Source of the DNA: Deroplatys truncata
Taxonomy: Eukaryota > Arthropoda > Insecta > Mantodea > Mantidae
Assembly (NCBI GenBank): GCA_030765065.1
Contig: CM060982.1
Location: 15,249,630 to 15,313,629, forward strand
Direction: 5' to 3'
Length of the DNA: 64,000 nt
Positions 23,268 to 34,729 of the stretch are shown in pieces (positions within the stretch are counted from its first letter, which is position 1; each line of letters starts with the position of its first letter). The position numbers were made by a program, and so were the translations under genes. Under the pieces are notes generated by a model that was not told where the DNA came from, made no database searches, and saw only the letters and a list, made by a program, of their open reading frames with translations.

Positions 23268-24373
23268 AGTAGTGAACTGTCCATTCCAAACCAGAGTGCC
23301 TTTCACTGAAAACAAACTCTTTGTATTATCCGCGCGACAGTAGTTCGCAATCCCCGCTCCTAATGGCTGCTTGTTCCCCTCTCACATACTTATTGAACAC
23401 TATTTAAATCTATAAAAACGCGCCCTGCGTGAGAATCATAGTTGATAATGCAACCTGAGGTAACAATCGATTTTACAAGATGCGGCAATGAACATTTTAC
23501 TTACGTCAATCACAAATCAAGGGCAAAAGTACAACACTCAAATCCAAATCCTCCGAAGATGACTCAGCTGCCGTATCGGAATCGAACTACTCTCCAAATT
23601 AATGACAAGCTTATCCACAGCACTATCGCACTTAAAACAAGTCCCCACATTTTATACTCTTCTATGTTCTATATGTCTGTTTATATTCCGTGCTCGTTTT
23701 GGTTACACTTCTCACTGAACGCCTGCAAAATCGGATATTAGTTTCACAATATTCACTAATGCAAGTGTCGGGTATTTTTCTAATAGTGCGTTGAATATAT
23801 GAAGTATTGTTTGTTTTTAGCCACTTTTGTTTCCCGCTTTTGTGTTTGAACAGTTTATTCGCACCACACGCACCTTCCTCTGCCATCTGAGCTCAACTGA
23901 CTAAATCACAAGATTTGACCTGAGCTGAGCATATGTGTGTTAGCATATTATGAATGAATGTTCGCTTATCATATTTCCTGTGTTACGCAAAGTGTTTATT
24001 CGGTACTCAGATAGCACCTCCGAGAATTCATTGCTGCGTTTCTTGTATATGTAAGAGAGTTTCAGTCACGCATACGGTTGATATTAACAAGCAAGATGCT
24101 CTCGGCGTCAGCGCAACAGCAGACGAAAATCATGTTTTGTAATCTCTTAAACAGCTAGTATATATCCATTACCTGTAACGATGAGTTCTTATGATAACCA
24201 CAATAAAATGTGCAGTTATATACCCTTCCTGCTCTAATATTTCATAATACAATACATGTATTAAGGAACTATTTACGTTGGCGTAAGAGTGTGTTCTTGG
24301 GTTCGTAATAACCAGAAGCACGTGCTTCTGTTTACATCAGAGGGTACTCTGGTTTGAAATGGACAGTACTACT
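23268..24373. mobile_element. 1.1-kb element with about 33-bp terminal inverted repeats
   Basis: The left end AGTAGTGAACTGTCCATTCC AAACCAGAGTGCC and the complement of the right end (from 24373) match at nearly every position. No transposase is recognisable inside, so it would be a non-autonomous DNA element. An 18-base perfect palindrome CAGAAGCACGTGCTTCTG lies at about 24313-24330 near the right end. Target duplications are unclear. It lies about 150 bp upstream of the first THAP exon. Confidence 0.65.
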
Positions 24374-24374
24374 A

Positions 24375-24900
24375 GTGTGGGCGTGGCTTAAGGGGCTCGA
24401 GCGTTGCCAACCTTAAGAAATTAACCGCGGAATATAACAACATTGTAACATTAAATTAGCGGCAGCATTGTGGCATGAAATTAGCCTTGAACTAATGCAT
24501 GAAAACAGCAATTTTTCCATGAAGTGATAGTATAGTTAAATGCAATGTTTTTTGTTTCACTTTTCTTTCTTCTGCGCTTTTCATAAATGGATTGTACAAT
24601 ATTTGGTGTTTATGTACTTTTTGGCTTTTACTTATGGGCTTTTAATAAACATATACTTCCTCTTTTTAAAAAATCGTCTTTTTATTCAGGGAAACTAAAA
24701 ATTTGTATATAGGTGCAACAGGATTTTGATATCGAACTTTTGGCTACTTGATACTATTAAAAGCTTTAGGAAATTAGACAAAATGGCCATTTAGACAAAA
24801 GTTATTCTAAATACCTAGAAGGAAAGGAAGCACAAAGGTCATACAGACAAAACAGAAGGAGGTTCGGATTAAGACTTTTTTTCGTTATATTGCATTGAAG
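24375..24900. other. Anonymous AT-rich sequence
   Basis: No gene or repeat family recognised. Confidence 0.35.
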
Positions 24901-24904
24901 TCTA

Positions 24905-25800
24905 GTTATTGTACAAAGTTAGCAAAACCTGCATGTTTATTCACACCCAGCTTAAATACCTTAATTTGGAGCAAACACATTATCGCATATATAAAATAAA
25001 AGGTGCACACCTTATTACACAAAAGCAGTGGCAGCATTGTTGTCATATTCCTTGAGCCACAAAGTTGTAGGACTGTTACTGAACAGCATCTTAACATATG
25101 TTTCAAGTGATTTGATGTACTATTATGGTTCATAATTATAAGTACCATATGTATTTGGATACAATAGGGTTTTCTAGACAGTTAAAAAATATATATTACT
25201 TCACTGCAATGAGCTGGCAATGAAAAATCTTATGGACACGTGTAAATTAGGTGAAATATAAGGTGCATACATTAACAGAAGCAGTGGTAGCATTATTGTC
25301 ATTGTCGTGAGCCAGAAAACACACATTGTTGTATTAATTTACTGCAATAAAAATTTAAATTGAGTTTTATTTATGGATGCTCTTTAACTGATGTGGTTCT
25401 TAGCGTCCCATTCTATATTGAGCTTGAAAGACCGGTAATTTTGCTTAGTTGCCCCTTTATCAGGCTTGAGGTTCTTTTACATGCCGTAAATCTACGACAC
25501 GGGACCACCGGCTTTACTTTCCTCCGAAGCATTGCTAAGGATATTTACGCCCAAAAAAATATGCATCGCCCTCCGCCGGGTTTGAACCCGCGACCTCGGA
25601 AACTAGAGCCTAGCATGGTAATCACTACACCACGGAGGACGGCTATTTACTGCAATGAAAAATCTGATGAACAGTACAAATCAATGACATATAAGGTGCA
25701 TACATTATTACACAGATACAGTGACAACATTGTTTCATTGTCTTTGAGCCACAAAATACAAATTTGTGTATTCCTTTACTACAATGAACATCATAACAAC
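24905..25800. repeat. About 150-bp diverged tandem repeat, three copies
   Basis: Copies at about 24905-25150, 25200-25348 and 25645-25800 share AAGGTGCATACATTA, GCAGTGGTAGCATT and TTGTC..GAGCCA blocks. The third is separated from the second by a SINE inserted at an ATTTACTGCAAT site. Confidence 0.6.
25349..25644 (-). mobile_element. tRNA-derived SINE (family 1), copy 1
   Basis: On the minus strand it starts GCCGTCCTCCGTGGTGTAGT, with an A box (GTGTAGTGATTACCATGC) and a perfect B box (GGGTTCAAACCC). It continues to a body with TTTGGGCGTAAATATCC, AAGCCGGTGGTCCCGTG and TTTCAAGCTCAATATAGAAT, and ends in ATAAATAAAACTCAATTTAA. A 12-bp direct repeat, ATTTACTGCAAT, flanks it (25337-25348 and 25645-25656). 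The tRNA-like head explains why a tRNA search may hit here. Confidence 0.9.
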
Positions 25801-26355
25801 AAACTGTTGACATTAAAAAAAGAAGAAACAGAAGTATACACCTTTAATGAATTCCACTTTAGTAAATTACATCTAGCAATGCTATGCAATGACATACAAT
25901 ATCACACCAAACATGTCTTGCCTCAAAAACGATTCCGAAAAATTAATTCATGAAGAGGGCGTCACTTGTACCAAACTGGTGCCGAATTTCTCTCTTCATC
26001 CTCATTCACATGTTTTCCACATTCCACGTATGGATGGAGTCGTCCTCGGGGTCAACGAAGTGCTCGTGGACATACACGCCCTCACGTATATGTTCTATAT
26101 TGGCATAGGAAGCTCATCCATCCGAGATCATGCGGCTTCCCACCGGCAAAATATGCTCTAGGATCAGCGCCTCCAGGACTACTGCCCTCCTGTCGGGCAC
26201 TTCCGCCAGGAAGCATTTCCCAGAGCCCCTCTCAATACCGCCGAACACCCAGTGGCCCTCACGTCACATCCCTCTGTGGTACTTGCGATAGAAGAACTTC
26301 AACTCAGCTATTTCTACAGTGATGGGCTCGTTGTTTTCGTCTACAACACTAATTG

Positions 26356-27687
26356 CGAGGCGTATTCCAAAACTAAGGTCCGTTTGATCATAATAAAAAC
26401 ATCACTCATGGGACAAGGATTTTATTGCAGTAATATGTGCCTACATATATGCTTTACTTTTCCACATAATCGCCGTCCACATCTATACACTTGCTGTAAC
26501 GCTGTACCAGCTTCTTTAACCCCTCGACATAGAAGTCCGCCGCCTGGGACTTGAACCAGTTTGTAACGCTCGTCCTGAGTTCATCATCGCTTTGAAATCG
26601 TCGTCTACGCAGCCACCGTTTCAAATGCAAGAAGAGAAAATAGTCGCGTGGTGCCAGGTCGGGACTGTACGGAGGGTGGTCAATAAGTTCCCAAAGAAAC
26701 TCTTAAATCTTCTCTTTGGTTTTGGCAGCGGTGTGCGGATGTGCGTTGTCGTGCAGGAGGATGATGCCAGATGACAGTTTCCCGCGGCGTCGATTTTGGA
26801 TCACACATCTCAGTTTGGTAAGCGTTGCACAGTACACATCAGCTGTAATTGTTGACACACGGTCCGTGAAATCAATAAAAAAAGACGTCCTTTTCGTCCA
26901 AAAACACAGTAGTCATCATTTTGTGATTCGTGTACGACGATTGCTTACACCTTTCGGTTTGGGTGAACCGGAACGGCTCCACTACATTAACTGATGTTTC
27001 GATATTACGTTGGTGTACGCTGTCCAGTCTCGTCGCCCGTAACAGTATGGGAAAACAAATCATCTCCATCTCATCTATAGCACTCCAAAAACTGCCGTGC
27101 ACTACGCATTCGTTGCTCTTTGTGTTGACCGGTGAGCAGTTTTGGCACCCACCTCGCACAAAGTTTCCGATATCCAAGCTGTTCAATGATAATTCTGTAA
27201 AGTGAGGTTCGAGCAACATTTGGGAATTCGTCAGCCAGACCACTAATCGTCAAACGCCGATCACTTCGAACGTTTTGGTTCACTCGCTCAACGATATCGT
27301 CGTTCCGAATACTGGGCCTACAGCTTCTTTGTTCACCGTGCACATTTGTGCGGCCATTTCGAAATTCTCGACACCAGTGTTCAACCTGTTTGTCACTCAT
27401 GATGTCCGGTCCATACACGAGACATAACTCACGATGGATGTGCTCAGTTGATGATCCTTTTGCCAGCAAAAATCTAATCACACAGCGCACTTCACAACTG
27501 GCGGGATCTATGATTGTCGCAGCCATTGCGATCTGCTCTCATCGACTGGCAAACGCCTACTGTGTCACGGCAACACTGCGGTAGGTTCCTTAGGAGTCGG
27601 TAGACAGCGCTGCAGGCGTGAAGCGTCATTCAGGCCTACCATCCGTTAAATATTGTTCACCGGACCTTAGTTTTGGAATACGCCTCG
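26356..27687 (-). mobile_element. mariner transposon inserted in the Merlin transposase
   Basis: Perfect inverted repeats of 27 bases, beginning CGAGGCGTATTCCAAAAC, lie at 26356-26382 and 27661-27687. Length is 1332 bp, normal for mariner. The right flank has TA (27688-27689); the left flank is TG, so one target base seems mutated. The element carries one transposase on the minus strand. Confidence 0.9.
26454..27526 (-). pseudogene. mariner transposase, frameshifted
   Basis: It opens at 27526 with MAATIIDPASCEVRCVIRFL, and a 151-codon uninterrupted part covers the two helix-turn-helix domains (QVEHWCREFRNGR, ISGLADEFPNVARTSLYRII, WVPKLLTGQHK). Beyond about 27070 it shifts frame several times, but the motifs remain: TGDET (first Asp), HDNAHPHTAAKT (second Asp) and YSPDLAPRDYFLF (third Asp). 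The spacing is that of the D,D34D mariner triad. A stop follows TKEKI. It is inactive as read. Confidence 0.88.
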
Positions 27688-28109
27688 TAAATCTGCATGT
27701 TCTTCCAACCACCGCTCGATTTTTTTCTTTTAGTAAGTTGCACCAGTCCACAGAGGTAAGGCAATTTGCCACTGAGGCTTCCCGCATCATGTATTGTGGC
27801 TGTTCAAAAGCACAGGTGTATACAAGAAATATCACCTGCTCCAGCTGTAACATGTTTCTGGAGAAGCAGGATCCATCCCGGATGAATTCCTCCTCCCGCA
27901 AGATGCATAAGACCACCACTTACCATCAACGTTGCCATTGTAATTGCTGGCAATCACTGCACATGTTGCTATTCGCAAGCAGTGTCCTCCGGTCTAGCCA
28001 CTGCAGAACTGTAAGTCTATTCTGCGGCACAGAATGGGTAACGACCAGTCTTCGCGAATCGCCGCTTGCCGGTCAAGAATTTCTTCTTCAGGCACAATTG
28101 TCTAAGCAT

Positions 28110-28845
28110 GTTGGGCCATGTTAACACAAGAGAGCAACATAACTGGGAATCTGTGCTTCTTAGAATAACTTTCAAGTATGACATTCGAGTAACATCTAGA
28201 GAAGTAATGTTAGAAGTAAAAGCAAGGGACAGCGCTTCGATACCTAAATTTTGTAATTGGCTACCAGGGATGGTGGACGTCACTCTAAAGAGTAGGGAGG
28301 GGATGGTAGTTGTCGAAAGGAAAGTGGGAGAAACATGAACTTTTAAGGTTGCCAATCCGAGGTGGACTTTCCCAAACAGAAGCACTGGAAAAAGAGCGAA
28401 GAGAAGTGGTAAATCCTTACTCTCTATAGAACACCTTGTCACCGAAAAATTATCATATCAACACATCTTAATTTGTTTACTTGCTTAGGTATCTGTTCTT
28501 TGACTTTATTATTGCTAATAAGCAGAAGTACCGCATATCATCCAAAAAGTTATATTGGGATGAGAAGATACACAAGAATATACGATATTGAATAGAGAAA
28601 TATATGTCACTGTAACACATAGGATAAACACCTATTCATTTAGTTTGGACTTGACGTTAAAATTACGAGAAAGTTGCAATGCCTGTTTTAATGTGTAATG
28701 ATTTCTTCGAAAGCTTATGCCGCTCTCATAATCGGAAACTCTAACCCCTCCCCCAAAAAAGAATACAAAATTAACGGTTGCTGAAGACAATAAAAGACTG
28801 AAAGCGTAATTCAAAGGTGCATGGAAGGCACATTTGTAAGTTAAA
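28110..28845. other. Anonymous sequence
   Basis: The minus strand is open from 28442 to 28017, but only the last 30 codons are part of the Merlin protein. The rest shows no family features. Confidence 0.35.
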
Positions 28846-28849
28846 CCTT

Positions 28850-29520
28850 TACTTTTGCTTTCTCTAGCACCTATCTGTAATAGGCAAAGGAAAGTTGTAT
28901 TTCATTAAAATATTATATATCAATATATCCAGAAATACAGGTTTTGAGATCCCCGAATAAATAAAAAAAATATTTTTAGCAAACGTGCGCGCCAATGTGT
29001 GTGTATCTACAGCATAACTGAAAAACAAAATCTAGGATAAATTACAAGCATGCTATTTAAGCTCAGTATATTTCAAAGATGCGAAACCAGGAATTTCAAG
29101 AATATCTTCCATCATAACCCTCCATTTAATTGGAACCTTTTTGGTTATTTTTTATTTTCTGAAAAATAGCTCCAACATTCTGTTAAAATAGGATGTATTT
29201 CAAATACATGACAAATACAATGTGTATTCTGAATTTTATTTGAATGGCTTACGAAGTCCTCTTCATTCGGAATGAATTATGCAGGACTTTGGTGTAACTG
29301 GTAAACCATAAGAGTTAGACAAAAACTTACAACAACTGTCTTTAAAACTTACAATGTATTCCAAATAATGTTTTTGTTGCATAAACCATTTCAGAGGTAT
29401 CCGCTGTTATTCTTTAATTCTTCAATACTTTATCAGCTTTGAAGTACTGTCCCATTCAGTTCTTTCTCGTGATGTCGTGGAAAGAATGTGGAATGTCAAG
29501 GACAGCATATAACGACCCTT
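28850..29520 (+). repeat. Family S interspersed repeat, diverged copy
   Basis: The order of blocks matches the fuller copies at 30915 and 48674: an ACTTT..CTCTA start, AATACAGGTTTTGAGATC, a short TGTGTG tract, CAGCATAACTGAAAAAC, TTCAAAGATGCGA, CCTCCATTTAA, AATAGCTCCAAC and AACTGGTAAACCATAAGAG. It is strongly diverged. Confidence 0.7.
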
Positions 29521-29543
29521 TCTGCTTTTTATACTACGTTTTT

Positions 29544-29865
29544 ACTTTCTCTAATACGTACAGTAAGTATGGAAAGTATTGTATTCCAACCAAAAATTCA
29601 TATGAGATTTCACTGGAAATACACGTTTGGAGGCCTCTGAATAAAAGAAAAAGCCTTTTTAGAAAAAGTCTGTGTATGTCTGTGAACAGCATTACTCTAA
29701 AACGAAAAGTCGGATCAACACCAAACTTGGTATTTAAGTTGAGTGCCTTCCAAATATGCGACACGAAGATTTTCAAGAAAATCCCCCCACACCAGACTAC
29801 CCTTTACATGGAAGATTTTTATAAAATTTACCAAACTTTAAGAGAATGACCAAAAATGAACCATT
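29544..29865 (+). repeat. Family S repeat, left half
   Basis: It starts ACTTTCTCTAATACGTACAG and follows the family to the CTACCCTTTACATGGAAGAT block. It meets an opposite-orientation copy near 29866. Confidence 0.75.
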
Positions 29866-30419
29866 CGATCGTTTAATGACAGATATTTCAAAAAGGCTCA
29901 TGCAACAAAAAAAATATTTTAAACATATGGTGTGTTTTAAAAAGATCTGCATTTTTTTGTGTAGTACGCTTTCGTCTATCGCTTAACGATTATCAGTTAC
30001 ATAAGGTTATACAAAATTCCTTCCGAATGAAGGAGACTATAGGCTATTCCCCGAAAATTCACACATTAGTCATGTAAATATCTTTAACATATGGTATTTT
30101 AGTCAAAATCGTTAGAGCCATTTTTAGAAAATAAAAATTTTTGCAAAATATTCCATGTAAAGGGTAGTTTGAGGTGGGAGGATTTTGTTGAAAGCCTCCG
30201 TGTCGCATCTTTGGAAGATATTGAATCTAATCCGACTTTTCGTTTTTGAGTTATAGTGTTCACAGACCACACATACAAACACACACAAGGACATGTTTCC
30301 ACAAATACTTTATTTGGATTCAGCGGGCCTCAAAACATGTATTTCCAGCGAAATCTTCGTATCGAACTTTTGGGTGCAATGCAATACTTACCCTACTTAC
30401 TATACGTAGTAGAGAAAGT
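29866..30419 (-). repeat. Family S repeat, inverted copy
   Basis: The minus strand from 30419 reads ACTTTCTCTACTACGTATAG and follows the family order to about 29866. With the preceding plus-strand half it forms an inverted pair. Confidence 0.8.
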
Positions 30420-30914
30420 AAAAATTAACAGATATGGACGAAACTTTGAATGTTTACACTTTGAGACTCTAGAAAATTCTGTAAACGTTAGAGAAATAAA
30501 ATCCTTTGAGGGTCCCTCGTGTGTTGGAGACCCAACTTTATGTTTTGTTTGCAACACTTACTAGCCACTGCTAGTAACGCATTGTCACAACTAAATGATA
30601 ATCTCAAAAGCTCGTCATTAAACATACACAAGTAAATAAATAAAATAATTTCCATTAAAAGTTTCTTTTCCCCTCAAAATATTGCTTAAAAATTAAGGAG
30701 TTGGGAACATCACGTTAGATATCTGTATGAAGTTTTTATTTTTATTTCACTCCTCACACTAAACGGATAAAACAGTTAAACTGCTATTATTCGGATATTA
30801 TAATAAATAATAATAAAATAATTAATGATAATAATAATAACACACATGCCGTCTATGTATACTAGGGTGGTCCTTATTTTTCGTATTTCTTCACGCACAT
30901 CCCCTAATCTTTTT
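30420..30914. other. Anonymous AT-rich sequence between family S copies
   Basis: No recognisable gene. An (AAT)-rich patch lies at 30790-30840. Confidence 0.4.
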
Positions 30915-31779
30915 ACTTTCTCTACTACGTATAGTAAGTAGGGGAAGTATTGCATTCCACCCAAAAATTCGATACCGAGATTTCACCGGAAATACACGTT
31001 TTGAGACCTCCTGAATCCAAAAAAAGCATTTTTGGAAACATGTCCGTGTGTGTGTCTGTGTGTGTGTGTGTGTGTGTCTGTGTGTCTGTGTGTGTGTGTG
31101 TGTGTCTGTGAACAGCATAACTCAAAAACGAACAATCGGATAAGCACCAAACTTGGTATTTAGGTTCAGTATCTTCCAGAGATGCGACACGAAGGTTTTC
31201 AAGAAAATCCCCCCACCCCAGACTACCCTTTACATGGAAGATTTTTCGAAAATTTTAATTTTCTCAAAAATGGCTCTAACGATTTTGATGAAAATATCAT
31301 ATGTTTAGTGTAATGTCATGACAAATGAAATGTATATCTCGAATTTTCTGGGAATGTCTCCAAAAGTATTCTTCATTGTGAACGACTTTTGCATAACTGG
31401 TAAACCATAAGAGATAGACAAAATTTTACTACACAAAAAATGTAGATTGCGTTAAAATACACAACTTATGTCATATACATTTCTTTTGTTGAGTGAACCG
31501 TTTTCGAGATATTGCTTGTTATTTCCTTAAATTTTCCAATACTTATACTTTTTCTCAAATTCGTTATTCATTTTTTTATGTCCTGGACATGCAAAGAGAA
31601 TGGAATGCGTCACATAGCAACCAGCGTTAAAATATTTGACTATCGCTTAAAAGCTACCATATTTTCCTTGCATCTACAAGAAAATTACCAATAAGATTGA
31701 CATCTCGATATCTCGATTAACATGAAGCATATGGAGAATAAGCGTTTGTAAAAATAGTTTGTACAAGAGTAGAGAAAGT
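30915..31779 (+). repeat. Family S repeat, near-complete copy with (TG)n
   Basis: The left end ACTTTCTCTACT and right end AGTAGAGAAAGT (31768-31779) form a 12-bp inverted repeat. Inside are a TG tract (about 31046-31109), GAACAGCATAACTCAAAAAC, CACCAAACTTGGTATTTAGG, CTACCCTTTACATGGAAGAT and AAAATGGCTCTAACGATTTT. The following CATGTGAGTGTAACACA is also shared with the 48674 copy, so the real right end may lie a little further out. No coding capacity is seen. Confidence 0.85.
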
Positions 31780-32109
31780 CATGTGAGTGTAACACATCAG
31801 ATTTTTTCCTTTTGTTTTAAGAAGAAGTTTATTGAAGCTGAAGAAGAGGAACCAATGCCGCAGTGGCCGGTAAGTTGGGTCATGTCTTTGTTTACATGTG
31901 GTTTATTCCTGCTTAGCTGCCATGCTGTCCACCTTCGGTTGAGCCTCGGTTTCCATCCGTTAACGTTGTGAATGTTTATTTATTCATGGCGAGTAGTTTA
32001 AGAAGTATAGACACAGTTACTTATTTAGTCGGAAGTTACGCACCAGATCAGTGGACATAAATTACCATCCAATCGATAGGTTATGTCAGTCTTGTTTTAT
32101 AACATACGC

Positions 32110-33605
32110 TAAGTAAAACTAACAGTGAAATTGCTAATTTAGTTGCGCGTGAATGTGTAATATTTTGGGAGAAGGCTAGAATTCCTACAAGAGCTTTACC
32201 TCATTGCACAAAGAAATTTACGGACCTGTATTCACAATGGCTCAATCTGCAAGAAGGTGTTCATAGAAAGATGAACACCCACAAAGAACGACAGCTTAAG
32301 TTTATTTGCAAATCTAAATAATTTGTTCGATGTTGCCCATGCTAATGCTTTGAAATGAAAATAGAATAGGATAAACTCTTTCTATTATACCAACGAGAGC
32401 CTGGCCGTAGAGGTTATCATGGAGGAGTTGACTGGAAGTTGGCGGCAAAAGAGGAAAGGGCGAGAATTAGAGTTATGAAAGAGGAGGTAGGCAACATGAA
32501 GGCTGATAACAGTTCTCAGTGTTTGGAAATTACTAATGATTCGTCTGAAGAAACAACTGAATTGAGTGACTCTGATGATGATACCGTTTTTACAAAATCC
32601 TCTACGAGCTCAGCTTTAATTTCTGGTAGTGATGCAAGCTTGAATGGAAATAAGATAAATTCAGAAAAGGAAATCCTACGGGGAAGAAAGTGTTTTATGT
32701 CATCAAAACTAGCCGCCGTTTTAGACAGGTGTCAGTTAAGTCAGAGAGATGCTGTGTTCGTCCTTGAGGCTACAGCTGAGACCTTGGGGCATAATGTTAA
32801 TGAAATAACACTTACTCGTAGTTAGGTTCAAAGATATCGAGAACAATTCAGAAAGAAACAAGCAAAAAATATTAAATATTTGTTTAAAGAGAGGAATCCA
32901 ACTTTTGTGACCGTTCATCAGGAAGGTAAGCTGGTACCACCGTTAAATGTCAGCGATTCAAGAGCTGAAAGACTACCAATCATCATAACTTATGAAAATC
33001 AGGAACAATTAATAGGTGTGCCTAGATTACCGAATTGTAGTGGGATGGCAGTTTGCAATGCCATAAAAGTTTGGGGACTGGAAGAGAAAGTTCAAATTGT
33101 TTGTTATGGCACCACCGCATCCAACACAGGTCGCTTCAGTGGAGCTGTTACTTTGCTGGAACAGTTAACAGCAAGAGAGTTTCTGCTTTTCCTTTGCCGT
33201 CATCACATGCATGAGCTAGTGTTACGGAGTGTATTCAAAAATGAGTTACCCCAAGTGGCAGTTAGTCCCGATGTAACATTTTTCAAAAAAAAACTTAGAG
33301 AAAAGTGGAATGGCATGGCTAAAGCAAATTATGAAGATGAGCATGAACATTGGCATGAGGCTTTCAGCGGTGTAGAAATTGACGAAGCACTTAACTTCTT
33401 CCGAAAATCACTAAAAGAAGAACACCTGAAAAATGATTACCTTGAACTCGTTGAATTGTGCATCATGTTTCTGGGGACAACTGTGGACTTGACTCTAAAA
33501 GTAGGGCCGCCTGGAGCTTTGCATCATGTAAGGTGGATGAAGATGTTCCTCTTTCGTTCTTAGCTGTCCCTCAGTGTTAGTGAATTAGATGGTCTTAAGA
33601 ACATT
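32110..33605 (+). pseudogene. Transposase-like protein with TTASNTG and CRHH motifs, first part
   Basis: Starting near 32110 the plus strand encodes, over several frames, VARECVIFWEKARIPTRALP, KLFLLYQREPGRRGYHGG, an acidic Ser-rich stretch (32500-32600), and LAAVLDRCQLSQRDAVFVLE. Stops occur at about 32322 and 32823. The long segment 32880-33563 has VTVHQEGKLVPPLNV, ERLPIIITYENQEQLIGVP, CYGTTASNTGRFSGAVTLLE, LLFLCRHHMHELVLRSVF and GALHHVRWMKMFLFR. I recognise this as a protein family widespread in insect genomes and apparently TE-derived, with an RNase H-like feel (D/C)xTxxNTG, but I cannot name the superfamily. Confidence 0.65.
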
Positions 33606-33619
33606 TGTTTGTTTGTGGT

Positions 33620-33973
33620 TGGGTACGCTTGGCTGGTTTATCCGCCCAGGTGGAGTTGTGAGACGCCTGGAGACTCTCCGGCACCAGCCATGAGGGATAG
33701 CTGGTAGACGGTAGCTAGAAACTGTCGCCTCCACCGAGGTTGTTCGATAGTCTCCCCCAGTAAGGTTCGCCCTGCTGGCATGACGCGCGTAAGTGGCGTA
33801 TCCACTTCCGTCCCTGTTTGGAAGGGGGCAGGACAAGTCCTAGCCTAAACTCGATCAGATATGGGGCGGTATATATAATAGGCACCGTCCCTAATGGAAA
33901 GGGCCCACGAGCAATCCTGGGTCAAGCGAGGGTGTGATCTCTGCGTTGGCAGACCCGGTCCCGTGTTTATAGA
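33620..33973. mobile_element. 354-bp GC-rich insertion with 14-bp target duplication
   Basis: TGTTTGTTTGTGGT occurs at 33606-33619 and 33974-33987. Between them is GC-rich sequence (GGGTACGCTTGGCTGG, CTCTCCGGCACCAGCC, GGGGCGGTATATATAATAGG). No poly-A tail or tRNA boxes are evident, so it is neither a standard LINE tail nor a typical SINE. Removing it with one target copy rejoins the transposase-like reading in one frame (VVKVYAKWWF across the site). Confidence 0.75.
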
Positions 33974-33987
33974 TGTTTGTTTGTGGT

Positions 33988-34725
33988 AAAAGTATATGCA
34001 AAATGGTGGTTTCTGAGTTCACCAGCAATCGCCGCACATTACGATGACTTGTGCTTTTTAAAAGAATTAAACTGTACGAAAAAGTAAATGCAAGGGTTTC
34101 TTCTAGTGCTCTAAAGAAGTTTTGTCAGCACTTATGGTATTTAAATAAGGAGATTTGTATATTATCACTGTTTTGCGACAACCTTAACAATAACACAAAA
34201 ACACGTATGGTTAGAAATCTGAGAGGGAAATCTTGGGGACCTAAAGGAGGTACACTGTTCTGCCTGTTGCAGTTACAAAAGTTTTGGGTAAGTTTTCCTT
34301 TTTGGCCTAATATAACTATATAACTTTAAATTTAGCTTGTTTTCATAGGTTATTCAGAACGCATAAAAGCATCTACTAACTGACTGAGGTTTGAATCTCT
34401 CCATTATTTCAGATAAGGGAATTGATAAGTACATTTCAGTAAAGAGTTGATGGTTGAAGAAGTCACATGTTAAGGAGTTAAGCATAGAGACTTTTTAAAT
34501 AAGGATCCAATTTCTTGAGACTCAAACACTTTCTACCTTAGTGCCAAAGAGACTGTGAAAAAATGTTAAGGTGGTAAAGGATACGGCAGAGAGAGGAGTG
34601 AAGTTAACGCAGGCTTTCCATGAACTATTAACGGTCGATGAAGAACCAAAACAATTCACTTTGCGATATGTGCAAGATCACGGGAGACAATACCCTGGCT
34701 GGAAAAAAGTAACACTAAAAACAAA
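33988..34725 (+). pseudogene. Transposase-like protein, C-terminal part
   Basis: The reading continues after the GC-rich insert with SPAIAAHYDDLCFLKELN, VSSSALKKFCQHLWYLNKEI and LSLFCDNLNNNTKTRMVRNL. It then passes through poorly conserved sequence and finishes with KDTAERGVKLTQAFHELLTV and FTLRYVQDHGRQYPGWKK. These segments match the C-terminal order of the same family. Frames shift at about 34060 and in 34280-34560. Confidence 0.6.
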
Positions 34726-34729
34726 TATT

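Larger units (their letters stand above)
25930..28107 (-). pseudogene. Merlin-family transposase, split by a mariner insertion
   Basis: The N-terminal part at about 28107-27690 holds a CxxC pair (MCSDCQQLQW), REEEFIRDGSCFSR and LEQVIFLVYTCAFEQPQYMM, matching the zinc-ribbon and helix region of Merlin/IS1595-type transposases. After the inserted mariner the catalytic part (about 26355-25930) reads ELKFFYRKYHRGM, GHWVFGGIERGSGKCFLAEV, AVVLEALILEHILPVGS, MISDG and HEHFVDPEDDSIHT. Frameshifts and stops (TGA in KYHRGM*REG, SDG*AS) show that it is dead. Merlin elements are cut-and-paste DNA transposons known from animals. Terminal repeats were not located. Confidence 0.8.

Noticed and set aside
25550-25645. 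Functional tRNA gene
   Set aside because: A and B boxes are good, but the segment is the head of a 296-bp SINE with target duplications. The same holds at 44577 and 51334.
26592-27584. Plus-strand open frames opposite the mariner transposase
   Set aside because: They are shadows of the minus-strand transposase and contain no independent motif.
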